In this document: one piece after another, positions 1 through 6,066 of the stretch
Position numbering within the stretch: the first letter of the stretch is position 1
Layout: every line of letters begins with the position of its first letter
Source: an uncultured Alistipes sp.
GTDB lineage: Bacteria; Bacteroidota; Bacteroidia; Bacteroidales; Rikenellaceae
DNA: 9,362 nucleotides
Direction of reading: 5' to 3'
Assembly: GCA_900552955.1 (NCBI GenBank)
Contig: USBO01000065.1
Location: forward strand, 1 to 9,362
The notes under the pieces: model-generated
What the model was told of the DNA's origin: nothing
Database searches by the model: none
The model's input: only the letters and a program-made list of their open reading frames with translations
Made by a program: the position numbers and the translations under genes

Positions 1-142
1 CGTTTGTGCATGATCGTCATGTCGGAAATACGGTTTATTGTGGTTTCGGCAGGTTCCTCGGAACAGCACCCGCGGCTTAGCCGCTCCGCTCCGAAGAACA
101 TTCCGGCAATCGTCGGGCCGTTCGTTCTCACAGGCAAACCCA

Positions 143-180
143 TCGTCCGGCAATGCCAGGCTGACCCTGCTGCCGGACGA
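143..180 (-). terminator. Hairpin after the fimbrillin-like gene, possible terminator
   Basis: A perfect 10-bp inverted repeat (143-152 TCGTCCGGCA pairs with 171-180 TGCCGGACGA) encloses an 18-base loop. Inside that loop CAGG (157-160) can also pair with CCTG (166-169), giving a longer interrupted stem. On the minus strand it begins 29 bases after the stop codon of the fimbrillin-like gene. That is a usual place for a terminator or for a 3' end that protects mRNA. No strong T-run follows on the minus strand, so it is not a textbook intrinsic terminator. It could instead be a partial terminator that sets subunit ratios if the operon continues past the window edge. Confidence 0.45.
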
Positions 181-209
181 CGGATTCGCCGAAGGTCGGT
201 TTCAACCGA

Positions 210-1430
210 TCAGTTCATCGGAAGATCGCTGCTCGCATCCACCCACGAACCTACTTCCACGGTAAAGGAGATCGGGTCGTCCAGAACCTTGTCGCCGATT
301 TCCTTGCCATCCGGCCGGTCGGTGATGACATTGTCGAGGGGGAAAGGAGCCGTAACCGTCGGCGGATAGAGACCCGCACCGCTGCTGGTGCCGCAGAACT
401 CGAGATTGTAGATGTACTTCTTACCGGGCTGCCATTCGGTGTTGATGGGCACGCAGGTGTAACCGTAAGCATCCGAATCGAACACCGTGCTGTCGGGGAA
501 AAGCTGGTGATAGTGGTAATCGCCTTGCGAGATGACAGGGCCGCCTTCGGCACTGCCGGGATGCTCGGCTCCGTCGTGACGAATCTCGATGCGGCACAGC
601 AGCAGGATGTAAGCGCCCTTCTGCGTGTTCTCGGAATCGTTCTTCAGATCCCACGCATCCAACTGCTGCGGGATGAGCATGAGGCTGGAGTTGTCCGAGC
701 CGCCGATCACCGTGCCGGGTTCGTGCGAAAGCGTGAGCGGTTCATTGAGCGTCAGACCGTAACAGGTCTTCTCGCCTTTGGCGACCCACGACATATAGTT
801 TTTCGCCTCGCCCGCATCCTCGCTGAAAGCCAGATCGCCAGAGGGTTTCACGTTGACGATCCACGCGCCTTTGATCTTGATCGTCTTTGAATCGTCGTTG
901 AGGCCCTTCTTGGCCTTGACGATGACCTGCGTGAAGGCGTGGTTGAATACCAGTTTGATGTTCGAACCGGTTCCCGAATGCCGGTCGGCCTTCGTGTAGG
1001 CCACGACGAGATCTTCATGCTTCGCACCCGGGTTGTTGACGCCCGAGACCGGCGTGTAGGTTTCGAACGACTGTCCGTCACCGGTGATGTTCGGGACGAC
1101 ATTCTTGATATCGGCCGGACCGTATGCCCAGAACTTGATGACGTCCACGTCATTCGGCCAGTAATAGTTGGTAGAGAAACGGAAGATGTTGTCGCTCCCC
1201 TTCTTCTCGGCCACATCGCCCTTGATGAACATGTTTTTGTACCCCTCGGCATCGGCATAGACCTTGATCTTGGTCAGCGTCTGGGTCGACGTCTCGGTAG
1301 CACGCGTGACATTCGTGTTGAAGGTGATCGCTTCGCCCTGACGACTCGACTGCACTTCGTCCTTCGAACAGGAAACGAGCAGGAACGACACCATGCCTGC
1401 CAGTCCTAAAAACTTGATTTTCGCATTCAT
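210..1430 (-). CDS. Fimbrillin-like lipoprotein (Mfa1/FimA-type, Mfa-like_1 family)
   Basis: Encodes 406 residues and is probably a surface fimbrial subunit or tip/accessory fimbrillin, exported as a lipoprotein and assembled on the outer membrane. A type II signal peptide is clear: basic start, hydrophobic core, lipobox LVSC with Cys21, then Ser-Lys-Asp. After it come the family's first strand ITFNTNVTRA (35-44) with Arg43, where related fimbrillins are cut by an Arg-specific protease, then LVFNHAFTQVIVKAK (160-174), LMLIPQQL (250-257), WQPGKKYIYNLEF (333-345) and a C-terminal strand ending in VEVGSWVD. These are typical landmarks of Bacteroidales fimbrillin-like proteins. The start lies 67 bases past the stop of the DUF5119 gene, has no Shine-Dalgarno, and has an A-rich leader, as is usual in Bacteroidetes. 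It is the third gene of the operon and no promoter of its own was seen. Whether it is a shaft or a tip subunit cannot be told from sequence alone. Confidence 0.85.
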   Translation of the reverse strand: MNAKIKFLGLAGMVSFLLVSCSKDEVQSSRQGEAITFNTNVTRATETSTQTLTKIKVYADAEGYKNMFIKGDVAEKKGSDNIFRFSTNYYWPNDVDVIKFWAYGPADIKNVVPNITGDGQSFETYTPVSGVNNPGAKHEDLVVAYTKADRHSGTGSNIKLVFNHAFTQVIVKAKKGLNDDSKTIKIKGAWIVNVKPSGDLAFSEDAGEAKNYMSWVAKGEKTCYGLTLNEPLTLSHEPGTVIGGSDNSSLMLIPQQLDAWDLKNDSENTQKGAYILLLCRIEIRHDGAEHPGSAEGGPVISQGDYHYHQLFPDSTVFDSDAYGYTCVPINTEWQPGKKYIYNLEFCGTSSGAGLYPPTVTAPFPLDNVITDRPDGKEIGDKVLDDPISFTVEVGSWVDASSDLPMN

Positions 1431-1497
1431 GATTCAGTAATTTTCTTATTGTTTATTTTTGTTTCCAACTGTTCTCTCGTGAGGGTCTCCCGCCGCA

Positions 1498-2436
1498 TCA
1501 GTGCATGTTGACATCCGTTTCGATCACGTTGTCGTTCCAATCCGAGACCGAGGTGTCCATGCCGCCCGACGGTTCATCAGGCAATTTCAGACCGTCGATC
1601 ACGACGCGGACGTTGCGCGGATCGGATGCTCCGTGAAGTTGCTCCGTCACGTCGAAATGGTAGAACCACTTGCTGGTCGTATAGACGGAGAAAGTGTGCT
1701 GCTCCGGCCCGACGGGACAGTGCCCGAACGCTACGAACCGTGTCGTGAGCGTCCGTTCGTCGACCCGCTTCAGATCGAGCGGAACCGTGACCGACGAACC
1801 CGCGCCCGCACCGCGTGCGGGGCTGTAACTCTCGGCCAAACCCGTGAAGGCGCCGCCGATACCGGCCGTGGCCCCGAGATTCTCGACGTTGAGTATCTCC
1901 ACCGTGTAGACCACCGTGGCCTCTTCGGGAACGAGCGTCACCGACTGTCTCTGCTGGCCCGAACGCACCTCCGTCAAGCCGCAGCGGCCCGCCCAGATCA
2001 TCTCGGGGGCATAGCGTACCGGCTGCCCCTGCGCACCGCTGGGCCGCGGAGCTTCCGTGCCGCGGCCGATGGGGGCCAGCAGCGCACGGTCGATCGTCGT
2101 CACCTCATAGGCGTCGTAGGTCGAGCCGCGCTCGACCACATTGTCCATGTCGCCGTTGTGGAACAGCATTTTGTACGTACCGGCGTGGACGCGGATGACA
2201 CCTCCCTGCGGAGACCCGAACTCATAACGGTTGTAGTGCCGGCCGTCGGGTGCGAACAATTGCAGCACCATCGTACGGGGCGTTGCATCGGGGCACTTCG
2301 ACCAGTCGAAATTCACCTCTATCTCTACCAGGTAGCTGTGGTCGTAACACAACTCCTTATGCCGGCAGCAGACCGCAGCGACCACAAGGAGCGAGGCCAT
2401 CGCGGCACGGCACAGCAGACTGCGCATCGCATTCAT
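1498..2436 (-). CDS. DUF5119 domain lipoprotein, fimbrial accessory/anchor type
   Basis: Encodes 312 residues. The mature N-terminus reads CRHKELCYDHSYLVEIEVNFDW, which I recognise as the opening of DUF5119 proteins. These occur in Bacteroidales fimbrial clusters and resemble the FimB/Mfa2 anchor group. The hydrophobic segment at 7-22 ends in two cysteines (23 and 24) followed by Arg-His-Lys. This suggests a lipoprotein, although the residue before either Cys (Val or Cys) is not the usual Gly/Ala/Ser. Later landmarks are the GGVIRVHAGTYKMLFHNGD stretch (78-96) and a C-terminal DWNDN motif before the last strand. Its ATG overlaps the stop of the upstream DUF3575 gene as ATGA, so the two are translationally coupled, and an exact Shine-Dalgarno precedes it. 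A role in anchoring or capping a fimbria is inferred from context; no biochemical function is established for the domain. Confidence 0.8.
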   Translation of the reverse strand: MNAMRSLLCRAAMASLLVVAAVCCRHKELCYDHSYLVEIEVNFDWSKCPDATPRTMVLQLFAPDGRHYNRYEFGSPQGGVIRVHAGTYKMLFHNGDMDNVVERGSTYDAYEVTTIDRALLAPIGRGTEAPRPSGAQGQPVRYAPEMIWAGRCGLTEVRSGQQRQSVTLVPEEATVVYTVEILNVENLGATAGIGGAFTGLAESYSPARGAGAGSSVTVPLDLKRVDERTLTTRFVAFGHCPVGPEQHTFSVYTTSKWFYHFDVTEQLHGASDPRNVRVVIDGLKLPDEPSGGMDTSVSDWNDNVIETDVNMH

Positions 2437-3731
2437 CGCGCACCTCCTTTCCCGCGGCGGAATTCACCGCCCAAAATCCACACCAAAGAGATTCCCGCCC
2501 TCGTAGGCCCGAACCAATGCTGCCGGCGGGTGGAGAGCCAGACATAGCACTCATCCACCGGAGTGTACTCCTTGTAGCGGCTGCCGAAGTATCCGACCCC
2601 GACCGAAAAGTCGAGGGCCAGGCGACGCCCCACAGGAAGCGAATATCCGTACTCGAACCCGCCGCCGAAGCCGAACCCGTCGCATTGCCATCCCCGGCCC
2701 GAGAACTCGAAATCATAGGTGAGCGCCGACGCATAGAGACCCACATGATGTCCGGCGAAGGGCCGGTCGCCGAAATAACGACGCACCGTGGCCTCGCCAC
2801 CGTAGCAGCGCCAGTAGCGGTGTTTCGCGTCGCGGCTCCACCAGGCGTGCATGTAATCGACCGCCGCCGACCACCGGTCGGCGAACCGGTATTCGATGCC
2901 GATATTCGGAACGAGCAATGCATCGTAAATCAGATTGGTGCGCAACGCCACGCGCGGCTCACGCATCGGGACGGCAACCGCCGCCGCCGTGCACTCCGCA
3001 ACCTCCGCATAAGCCGCCGCAGGGACTGTCGCCGAAGACTCCGACCGGCAAGGCACAGGCGCGGCAGCGGCAGCCTCAACGGGCGTCTGCGGCCGCTGCG
3101 CACCGGACACCTGTTCGGCAGCGCAGGCGGGGGGGGGTGTGCCGACGCTCACCACAGCGCACACGTCGGCGCGGCGCAGAGCGGGAAAGAGGTGCTCGTA
3201 AAGATAATTGTAAGGGACACCGCCGTACAGCATCCCCAACTGCCGCATGCGGCCGTCGATGACCCGGCCTTCGCGGAAAATCCAGACAGGGGTGTTCCGC
3301 AGAACGTCGAGCACCGCCTCACGGTGCGGCAGATCGGTCTCCAGGGAGGCCGAGGCCTCCAGCCGTTCCCAGTCTATCCCGTGACCCGAGATGCAGAGCA
3401 GGGAGGAGCCGAGCGCTGCGCGGTCGGCGAGGTAACGGGCCGTGTTGCGGGCACGGTTTTCGGAAAGACGGCCGTTTTCCACGGACACGCCGTCGGGCGA
3501 GGCCCATCCGTCGACCGTGATCCGGGAGACACGGGCGTCGTCCGCGGCGCAAATCGTCCGCAGCCGATCCGCAAACCGGTCGAGCTCCCCGAGGTTCGAG
3601 GCGGAGGCGACGGACGAAAATCCGCGGGGGAAATATACGGATGCACGAAGCGTGTCGCAACGCATCTGCTGCGCGGCGACCGTTTGCATTGCAATCGATA
3701 ATATCCCTATCAAACTATATACAACTCTCAT
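2433..3731 (-). CDS. OmpA-like / DUF3575 outer-membrane protein, first gene of fimbrial operon
   Basis: Encodes 432 residues in three parts. A Sec signal peptide (1-20, cleavage after VAA) comes first. Next is an N-terminal OmpA-C-like region (about 30-190) with YFPRGFSSV, a TVDGWASPDG strand and the helix GRLSENRARNTARYLADRA, the usual pattern of the peptidoglycan-binding fold. A low-complexity Ala/Pro linker (196-258) follows, then a DUF3575 domain (about 260-424) with RTNLIYDALLVPNIGIEY, WSAAVDYMHAWWSR, GHHVGLYASALTYDFE and GYSLPVGRRLALDFSVGVGY. The last part looks like an outer-membrane beta-barrel. Proteins of this type commonly lead fimbrillin clusters in Bacteroidales. The start is chosen from the signal peptide and from AAGGAG six bases upstream. 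The linker is encoded by a run of nine C at 3129-3137, which could slip. The last six codons also form the Shine-Dalgarno for the next gene. Its role in fimbria assembly is inferred. Confidence 0.82.
   Translation of the reverse strand: MRVVYSLIGILSIAMQTVAAQQMRCDTLRASVYFPRGFSSVASASNLGELDRFADRLRTICAADDARVSRITVDGWASPDGVSVENGRLSENRARNTARYLADRAALGSSLLCISGHGIDWERLEASASLETDLPHREAVLDVLRNTPVWIFREGRVIDGRMRQLGMLYGGVPYNYLYEHLFPALRRADVCAVVSVGTPPPACAAEQVSGAQRPQTPVEAAAAAPVPCRSESSATVPAAAYAEVAECTAAAVAVPMREPRVALRTNLIYDALLVPNIGIEYRFADRWSAAVDYMHAWWSRDAKHRYWRCYGGEATVRRYFGDRPFAGHHVGLYASALTYDFEFSGRGWQCDGFGFGGGFEYGYSLPVGRRLALDFSVGVGYFGSRYKEYTPVDECYVWLSTRRQHWFGPTRAGISLVWILGGEFRRGKGGAR
2442..2450 (-). promoter_or_regulatory. 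Exact Shine-Dalgarno for the DUF5119 gene, inside the upstream gene
   Basis: On the minus strand the bases AAAGGAGGT lie just before the ATG at 2436, with the AGGAGG core six bases from the ATG. They are a full complement to the 16S anti-Shine-Dalgarno. They sit inside the last codons (Lys-Gly-Gly) of the DUF3575 gene. Bacteroidetes seldom use such sites, so this is unusual. It supports coupled re-initiation at the ATGA overlap. Confidence 0.6.
3129..3137 (-). repeat. Homopolymer C9 tract in coding sequence (possible contingency tract)
   Basis: Nine consecutive G on the plus strand read as ACA followed by nine C in the coding strand of the DUF3575 gene, giving Thr-Pro-Pro-Pro-Ala at residues 198-202. 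Reading the shifted frames by eye, one added C gives a TGA 18 codons after the tract. One lost C gives a TGA at about Asn266-Leu267, the start of the DUF3575 domain. Either slip therefore keeps the OmpA-like part and loses the barrel-like part. Confidence 0.7.
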
Positions 3732-3737
3732 GGCTTT

Positions 3738-3743
3738 CTCCTT
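3738..3743 (-). promoter_or_regulatory. Shine-Dalgarno-like site for the DUF3575 gene
   Basis: AAGGAG on the minus strand, six bases before the ATG at 3731. It helps to choose this start. Together with the site before the next gene, it shows that two successive genes of this operon carry good Shine-Dalgarno matches. The fimbrillin-like gene at the end of the operon has an A-rich leader instead. Confidence 0.45.
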
Positions 3744-3875
3744 CAGGGCTCACTCGGCGGGCAGAAGCACGTGCATAATGTTGATTCGAATCCGATCGGC
3801 AGCACTCAAACATACACATGGTGTGCCGGAACGGACGCAAGCATGCTTACGGCGTATATATATCGTATGCAGTTG

Positions 3876-3908
3876 CAAAGTTATAAACTTTTTTCGATTC
3901 CCTGCAAA
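3876..3908 (-). promoter_or_regulatory. Bacteroidetes-type promoter for the fimbrial operon
   Basis: The minus strand has TTTG (3908-3905), 21 bases, then TAACTTTG (3883-3876), which matches the TTTG / TAnnTTTG pattern of the primary Bacteroidetes sigma factor. The box is followed by CA, as in many promoters of the phylum. The start of transcription would fall near 3868-3872, leaving a leader of roughly 140 bases before the ATG at 3731. The spacing is at the long end of the usual range. Confidence 0.65.
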
Positions 3909-4058
3909 TGTTCGATCCGTCGAAACATAAAAAAATCGCCCGACACAATCCGCACCCCGAATTTTGCGGCACGAACGCCCGCCCTCGAACCGGCGGCAGA
4001 GACAACGACCCGAGTGCTTCGTAACTCCGCTCGATCAAATATTTTTTTTACGAATCCG

Positions 4059-4090
4059 CTTGGTTATTAATCGATTCTTTACTATATTCG
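4059..4090 (+). promoter_or_regulatory. Possible promoter for the C10 peptidase unit
   Basis: CTTG (4059-4062), 20 bases, then TATATTCG (4083-4090). Each box has one mismatch to TTTG / TAnnTTTG. Transcription would start near 4096, about 30 bases before the ATG at 4127. This is weaker than the divergent promoter on the other strand. Confidence 0.4.
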
Positions 4091-4126
4091 CCTACTATCC
4101 TTCGATCCGATTAATAAATTACGTGT

Positions 4127-5395
4127 ATGAAACCATCGAAAGCATGTTTCGGTGCCTTTCTGACGATCGTTCCGCTCTTGTTTTGCACCTGTCGGAAACC
4201 GGAATTCACCGAGCCCGTTCCGCTGGCGCCGACCGCCGCAGAGGTGCAAACCGCCGTCGAGCGCACCGAATTGTCGGCTGACGATGCGGCCAAAGTGGCG
4301 ATCCGTTACTGCAACGCCGATGCAGCGACCCGCACCGACGCTGCACCCGCCGTCCGCAACGTCCTGACGATCCGCGATGCGGCGGGACGTCCGGCCCTCT
4401 ATGCGGTCAATATGCAGGAAGGCTACCTGCTGGTCTCCGCCACCAAATGCTGCTATCCGGTACTGGCGCAGATCGACCGCGGCACCTTCGCGCTCGACCG
4501 CGAACCCAGCGGATTGGACGTCATCCTTCAGGAGTTGATCGAAACGGTCGAGGCCGCACGCGACTCTCTCGTCGTTTTCGACTGCCGCCCGGCATGGCGC
4601 CCCTACGAAGAGCGCATAGGGCCCGAACGGACGCGCATGAACGACGACGAGCTCTACGACATCCAGAACGAGTGGTACCAGAAATGGTATGACGAAGGGG
4701 CCGACGTACACCGTCTGACTCCCAAACCGGACGACATGCCGGAGGATCTCTACCGCCGTTTCTGCGAAACCGCCGAGGGCGACGACGCATGGGTCGACAC
4801 CGAATACAACTATCTGAACACGGCCGTCTTCACGACGAAATACAATAGCTCCTCTTCGAAAAAAGGCCCGTTCCTCACGACGAAATGGGGACAAAAGAAT
4901 GGATATAATGCCCTATTTGAAAATAAGAACCAACCACTGGGCTGTGTAACTGTTGCCGTCGGCCAATTGATGCGCTACTACCGACATCCGGGATCGTTCG
5001 ACTGGTCGAACATGCCCGACGAAACGAGCAATACGACTCTCGCCTCTTTTCTAACACGACTTCATGGAGAACTGCGCGTCAACGACGACGGCTCGAGCAA
5101 TATCGACCACGCCAAACGAGTACTCGAAAGTTACGGATACAGTTGTTCGAAAAGGGGCCATGACGCCTCGACTGTCTATACGATGCTGAACAGCAATCTT
5201 CCTGTCTATACGCGCGGTGAAGATAAAGCGCGTAATAAAGGTCATGCTTGGGTAATCGATGGTAGCAACTCGATAACCGCCTACACGGAATACAAGTTAT
5301 ATGCGCTGAACAACGGACTGCCGAGACCATGGTATGTCGAACTCGATTCCGAAAGGGTCTATCACACGCAGAATGTCTTCTTCCACATGAATTAG
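4127..5395 (+). CDS. C10 (streptopain-family) cysteine peptidase lipoprotein, truncated by an in-frame TAG
   Basis: This frame encodes 422 residues of a secreted papain-like peptidase of family C10, related to streptococcal SpeB and Bacteroides fragilis Bfp proteases. A hydrophobic leader ends at Cys20/Cys22 (Cys22 is the likelier lipidated residue). Residues about 47-145 resemble the Spi/Inhibitor_I69 propeptide, with LSADDAAKVAIRY and NMQEGYLLVSA. The catalytic domain starts near 248: TTKWGQ with Gln256 as the presumed oxyanion-hole residue, GCVTVAVGQLMRYYRHP with catalytic Cys273, and KGHAWVIDG with catalytic His373. The frame then stops at HMN-TAG, where the family has Asn-Trp-Gly. One base change (TGG to TAG) explains the stop, and the rest of the domain is still readable after it. 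The product is thus probably inactive or unstable unless the stop is read through. It heads a two-gene unit with the lipoprotein at 5526. The second half looks less GC-rich than the first. Confidence 0.88.
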   Translation: MKPSKACFGAFLTIVPLLFCTCRKPEFTEPVPLAPTAAEVQTAVERTELSADDAAKVAIRYCNADAATRTDAAPAVRNVLTIRDAAGRPALYAVNMQEGYLLVSATKCCYPVLAQIDRGTFALDREPSGLDVILQELIETVEAARDSLVVFDCRPAWRPYEERIGPERTRMNDDELYDIQNEWYQKWYDEGADVHRLTPKPDDMPEDLYRRFCETAEGDDAWVDTEYNYLNTAVFTTKYNSSSSKKGPFLTTKWGQKNGYNALFENKNQPLGCVTVAVGQLMRYYRHPGSFDWSNMPDETSNTTLASFLTRLHGELRVNDDGSSNIDHAKRVLESYGYSCSKRGHDASTVYTMLNSNLPVYTRGEDKARNKGHAWVIDGSNSITAYTEYKLYALNNGLPRPWYVELDSERVYHTQNVFFHMN

Positions 5396-5515
5396 GGACA
5401 GTACGGATTGTATAACGGTTGGTTCTTGGATACCAGAATCTCGTTCAAAAATGATAATAACGAGATATGCAACTATTCTTCCGATCGAAAAGATTTGCTG
5501 ATAACGGATTTTTAA
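5396..5515 (+). pseudogene. In-frame C-terminal remnant of the C10 peptidase beyond the TAG
   Basis: Thirty-nine codons follow the TAG at 5393-5395 in the same frame and end at TAA 5513-5515. They read GQYGLYNGWFLD and so on, which aligns with the family's C-terminal pattern: SpeB has NWGW followed by GG, a few residues, then DGFF. The next gene starts only 10 bases after this TAA, the spacing expected if the TAA were the original end of the peptidase gene. With the TAG read as Trp the protein would be 462 residues. The remnant has no further stop or frameshift, which points to a recent nonsense change, a sequencing error, or read-through. Confidence 0.8.
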
Positions 5516-5525
5516 CTTCACAAAA

Positions 5526-6014
5526 ATGAAATCAATGAAAAAATACATAACACTCCTCATCGCCTCGACCGCGATGCTCGGCTGGAGTTGCAAAGAGGAA
5601 ATGGATGGAGGCGACTGGGCTTTTCGCGACGCCTGCATTCTCGACGGCGGAAATCTCGTCGAAGCGCACGATTATACACTCGAATTGCCCGCGCAGCAGT
5701 GTACCGTCGATCTGCAAATCGTTTCATCGGGAATATACAGACAGACATCGATCGATACCGACCACTTCGGCCAGAACCTTCCCGACGCATTTTCCCTTAC
5801 GCTTATGGAGCCGCTCCAAGAGGCCGAGATCTACGACTACATCGTCGATTCATGGGGCGTCGAACACAAAGATCGACCGCGCTACCTGCAAACCGTTCGG
5901 ATAACCGCAACGGAAAACAGGTTCTTTCTCCCCAGAATCATGCGATTCCGCCTTTGGACAGAGAACCCGCAAGTCGGCGCTGCCGACATCACCATACGGC
6001 AGGCGGGCAAATAA
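5526..6014 (+). CDS. Small lipoprotein downstream of the C10 peptidase, function unknown
   Basis: Encodes 162 residues. A lipoprotein signal peptide (1-21, MLGWSC with Cys22, then Lys-Glu-Glu) is followed by a probably all-beta domain. The C-terminus ADITIRQAGK resembles the last strand of BACON-like and other Ig-type domains of Bacteroidetes, but the rest does not match them clearly. It follows the original end of the peptidase gene by 10 bases, with an A-rich leader (ACAAAA) before the ATG, so the two are very likely co-transcribed. Family C10 proteases are often encoded beside small inhibitors (Spi in Streptococcus pyogenes, staphostatin-like Bfi proteins in B. fragilis), so a cognate inhibitor or partner role is possible. 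That is inference from position only. A perfect terminator hairpin begins directly after its stop. Confidence 0.75.
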   Translation: MKSMKKYITLLIASTAMLGWSCKEEMDGGDWAFRDACILDGGNLVEAHDYTLELPAQQCTVDLQIVSSGIYRQTSIDTDHFGQNLPDAFSLTLMEPLQEAEIYDYIVDSWGVEHKDRPRYLQTVRITATENRFFLPRIMRFRLWTENPQVGAADITIRQAGK

Positions 6015-6051
6015 CGCAAAAGGAGTCCTTCGAAACAGGACTCCTTTTGCG
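6015..6051. terminator. Bidirectional intrinsic terminator
   Basis: A perfect 14-bp inverted repeat: CGCAAAAGGAGTCC (6015-6028), a 9-base loop, then GGACTCCTTTTGCG (6038-6051). The outer part of the stem has AAAA on one side and TTTT on the other, so the GC-rich core is followed by a T4 run on either strand. It begins directly after the plus-strand lipoprotein stop and lies 16 bases past the stop of the convergent gene that ends at 6067. It can therefore end transcription from both sides. Confidence 0.92.
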
Positions 6052-6066
6052 TGCCGTGCCGCGCCG

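Larger units (their letters stand above)
3732..4126. other. Divergent control region between fimbrial operon and peptidase unit
   Basis: This stretch of 395 bases holds no convincing gene. The short frames in it (for example 3847-4038 on the minus strand, 63 codons) lack any recognisable domain or export signal. It contains a minus-strand promoter at 3876-3908, a weaker plus-strand promoter at 4059-4090, a 10-bp palindrome AAGCATGCTT at 3839-3848 with flanking partial symmetry, a dyad at 3908-3928 overlapping the minus-strand -33 box, and a T8 run near 4042. The minus-strand leader would be about 140 bases long, enough for regulation at the RNA level, but I recognise no riboswitch class in it. 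Confidence 0.6.

Noticed and set aside
1..20. Possible start of another minus-strand gene (ATG at 18-20 or 9-11, reading MTIMHKR then MHKR).
   Set aside because: Only a few codons are visible. The basic residues could begin an export signal, but no product can be supported.
58..94. Folded element near the left edge (TCGGA/TCCGA and GCGGC-TTA-GCCGC), considered as a tRNA or small RNA.
   Set aside because: It has no T-loop consensus and no cloverleaf pairing, and the stems are only 5 bp long.
1501..2547. Long plus-strand open frame of 348 codons opposite the DUF5119 gene.
   Set aside because: It mirrors the GC-rich codons of a well-supported minus-strand gene. Its translation is rich in Arg, His and Asp without domain, export signal or start context.
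2250..3701. Plus-strand open frame of 483 codons opposite the DUF3575 gene.
   Set aside because: Same reason: it is an antisense shadow of a gene with clear signal peptide and domains, and its protein is Arg/Pro-rich and unlike any family.
3847..4038. Short minus-strand frame of 63 codons in the divergent region.
   Set aside because: It overlaps the predicted fimbrial promoter, has no recognisable domain and no export signal, and its length is expected by chance.
3732..4126. Invertible promoter, as in Bacteroidales capsule and fimbria switches.
   Set aside because: I found no matching inverted repeats of useful length flanking the promoter, only short local dyads. No recombinase gene is in the window.
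4082..4894. Minus-strand open frame of 270 codons opposite the C10 peptidase.
   Set aside because: The plus strand carries recognisable catalytic motifs and a lipoprotein leader, while the antisense product has no recognisable features.
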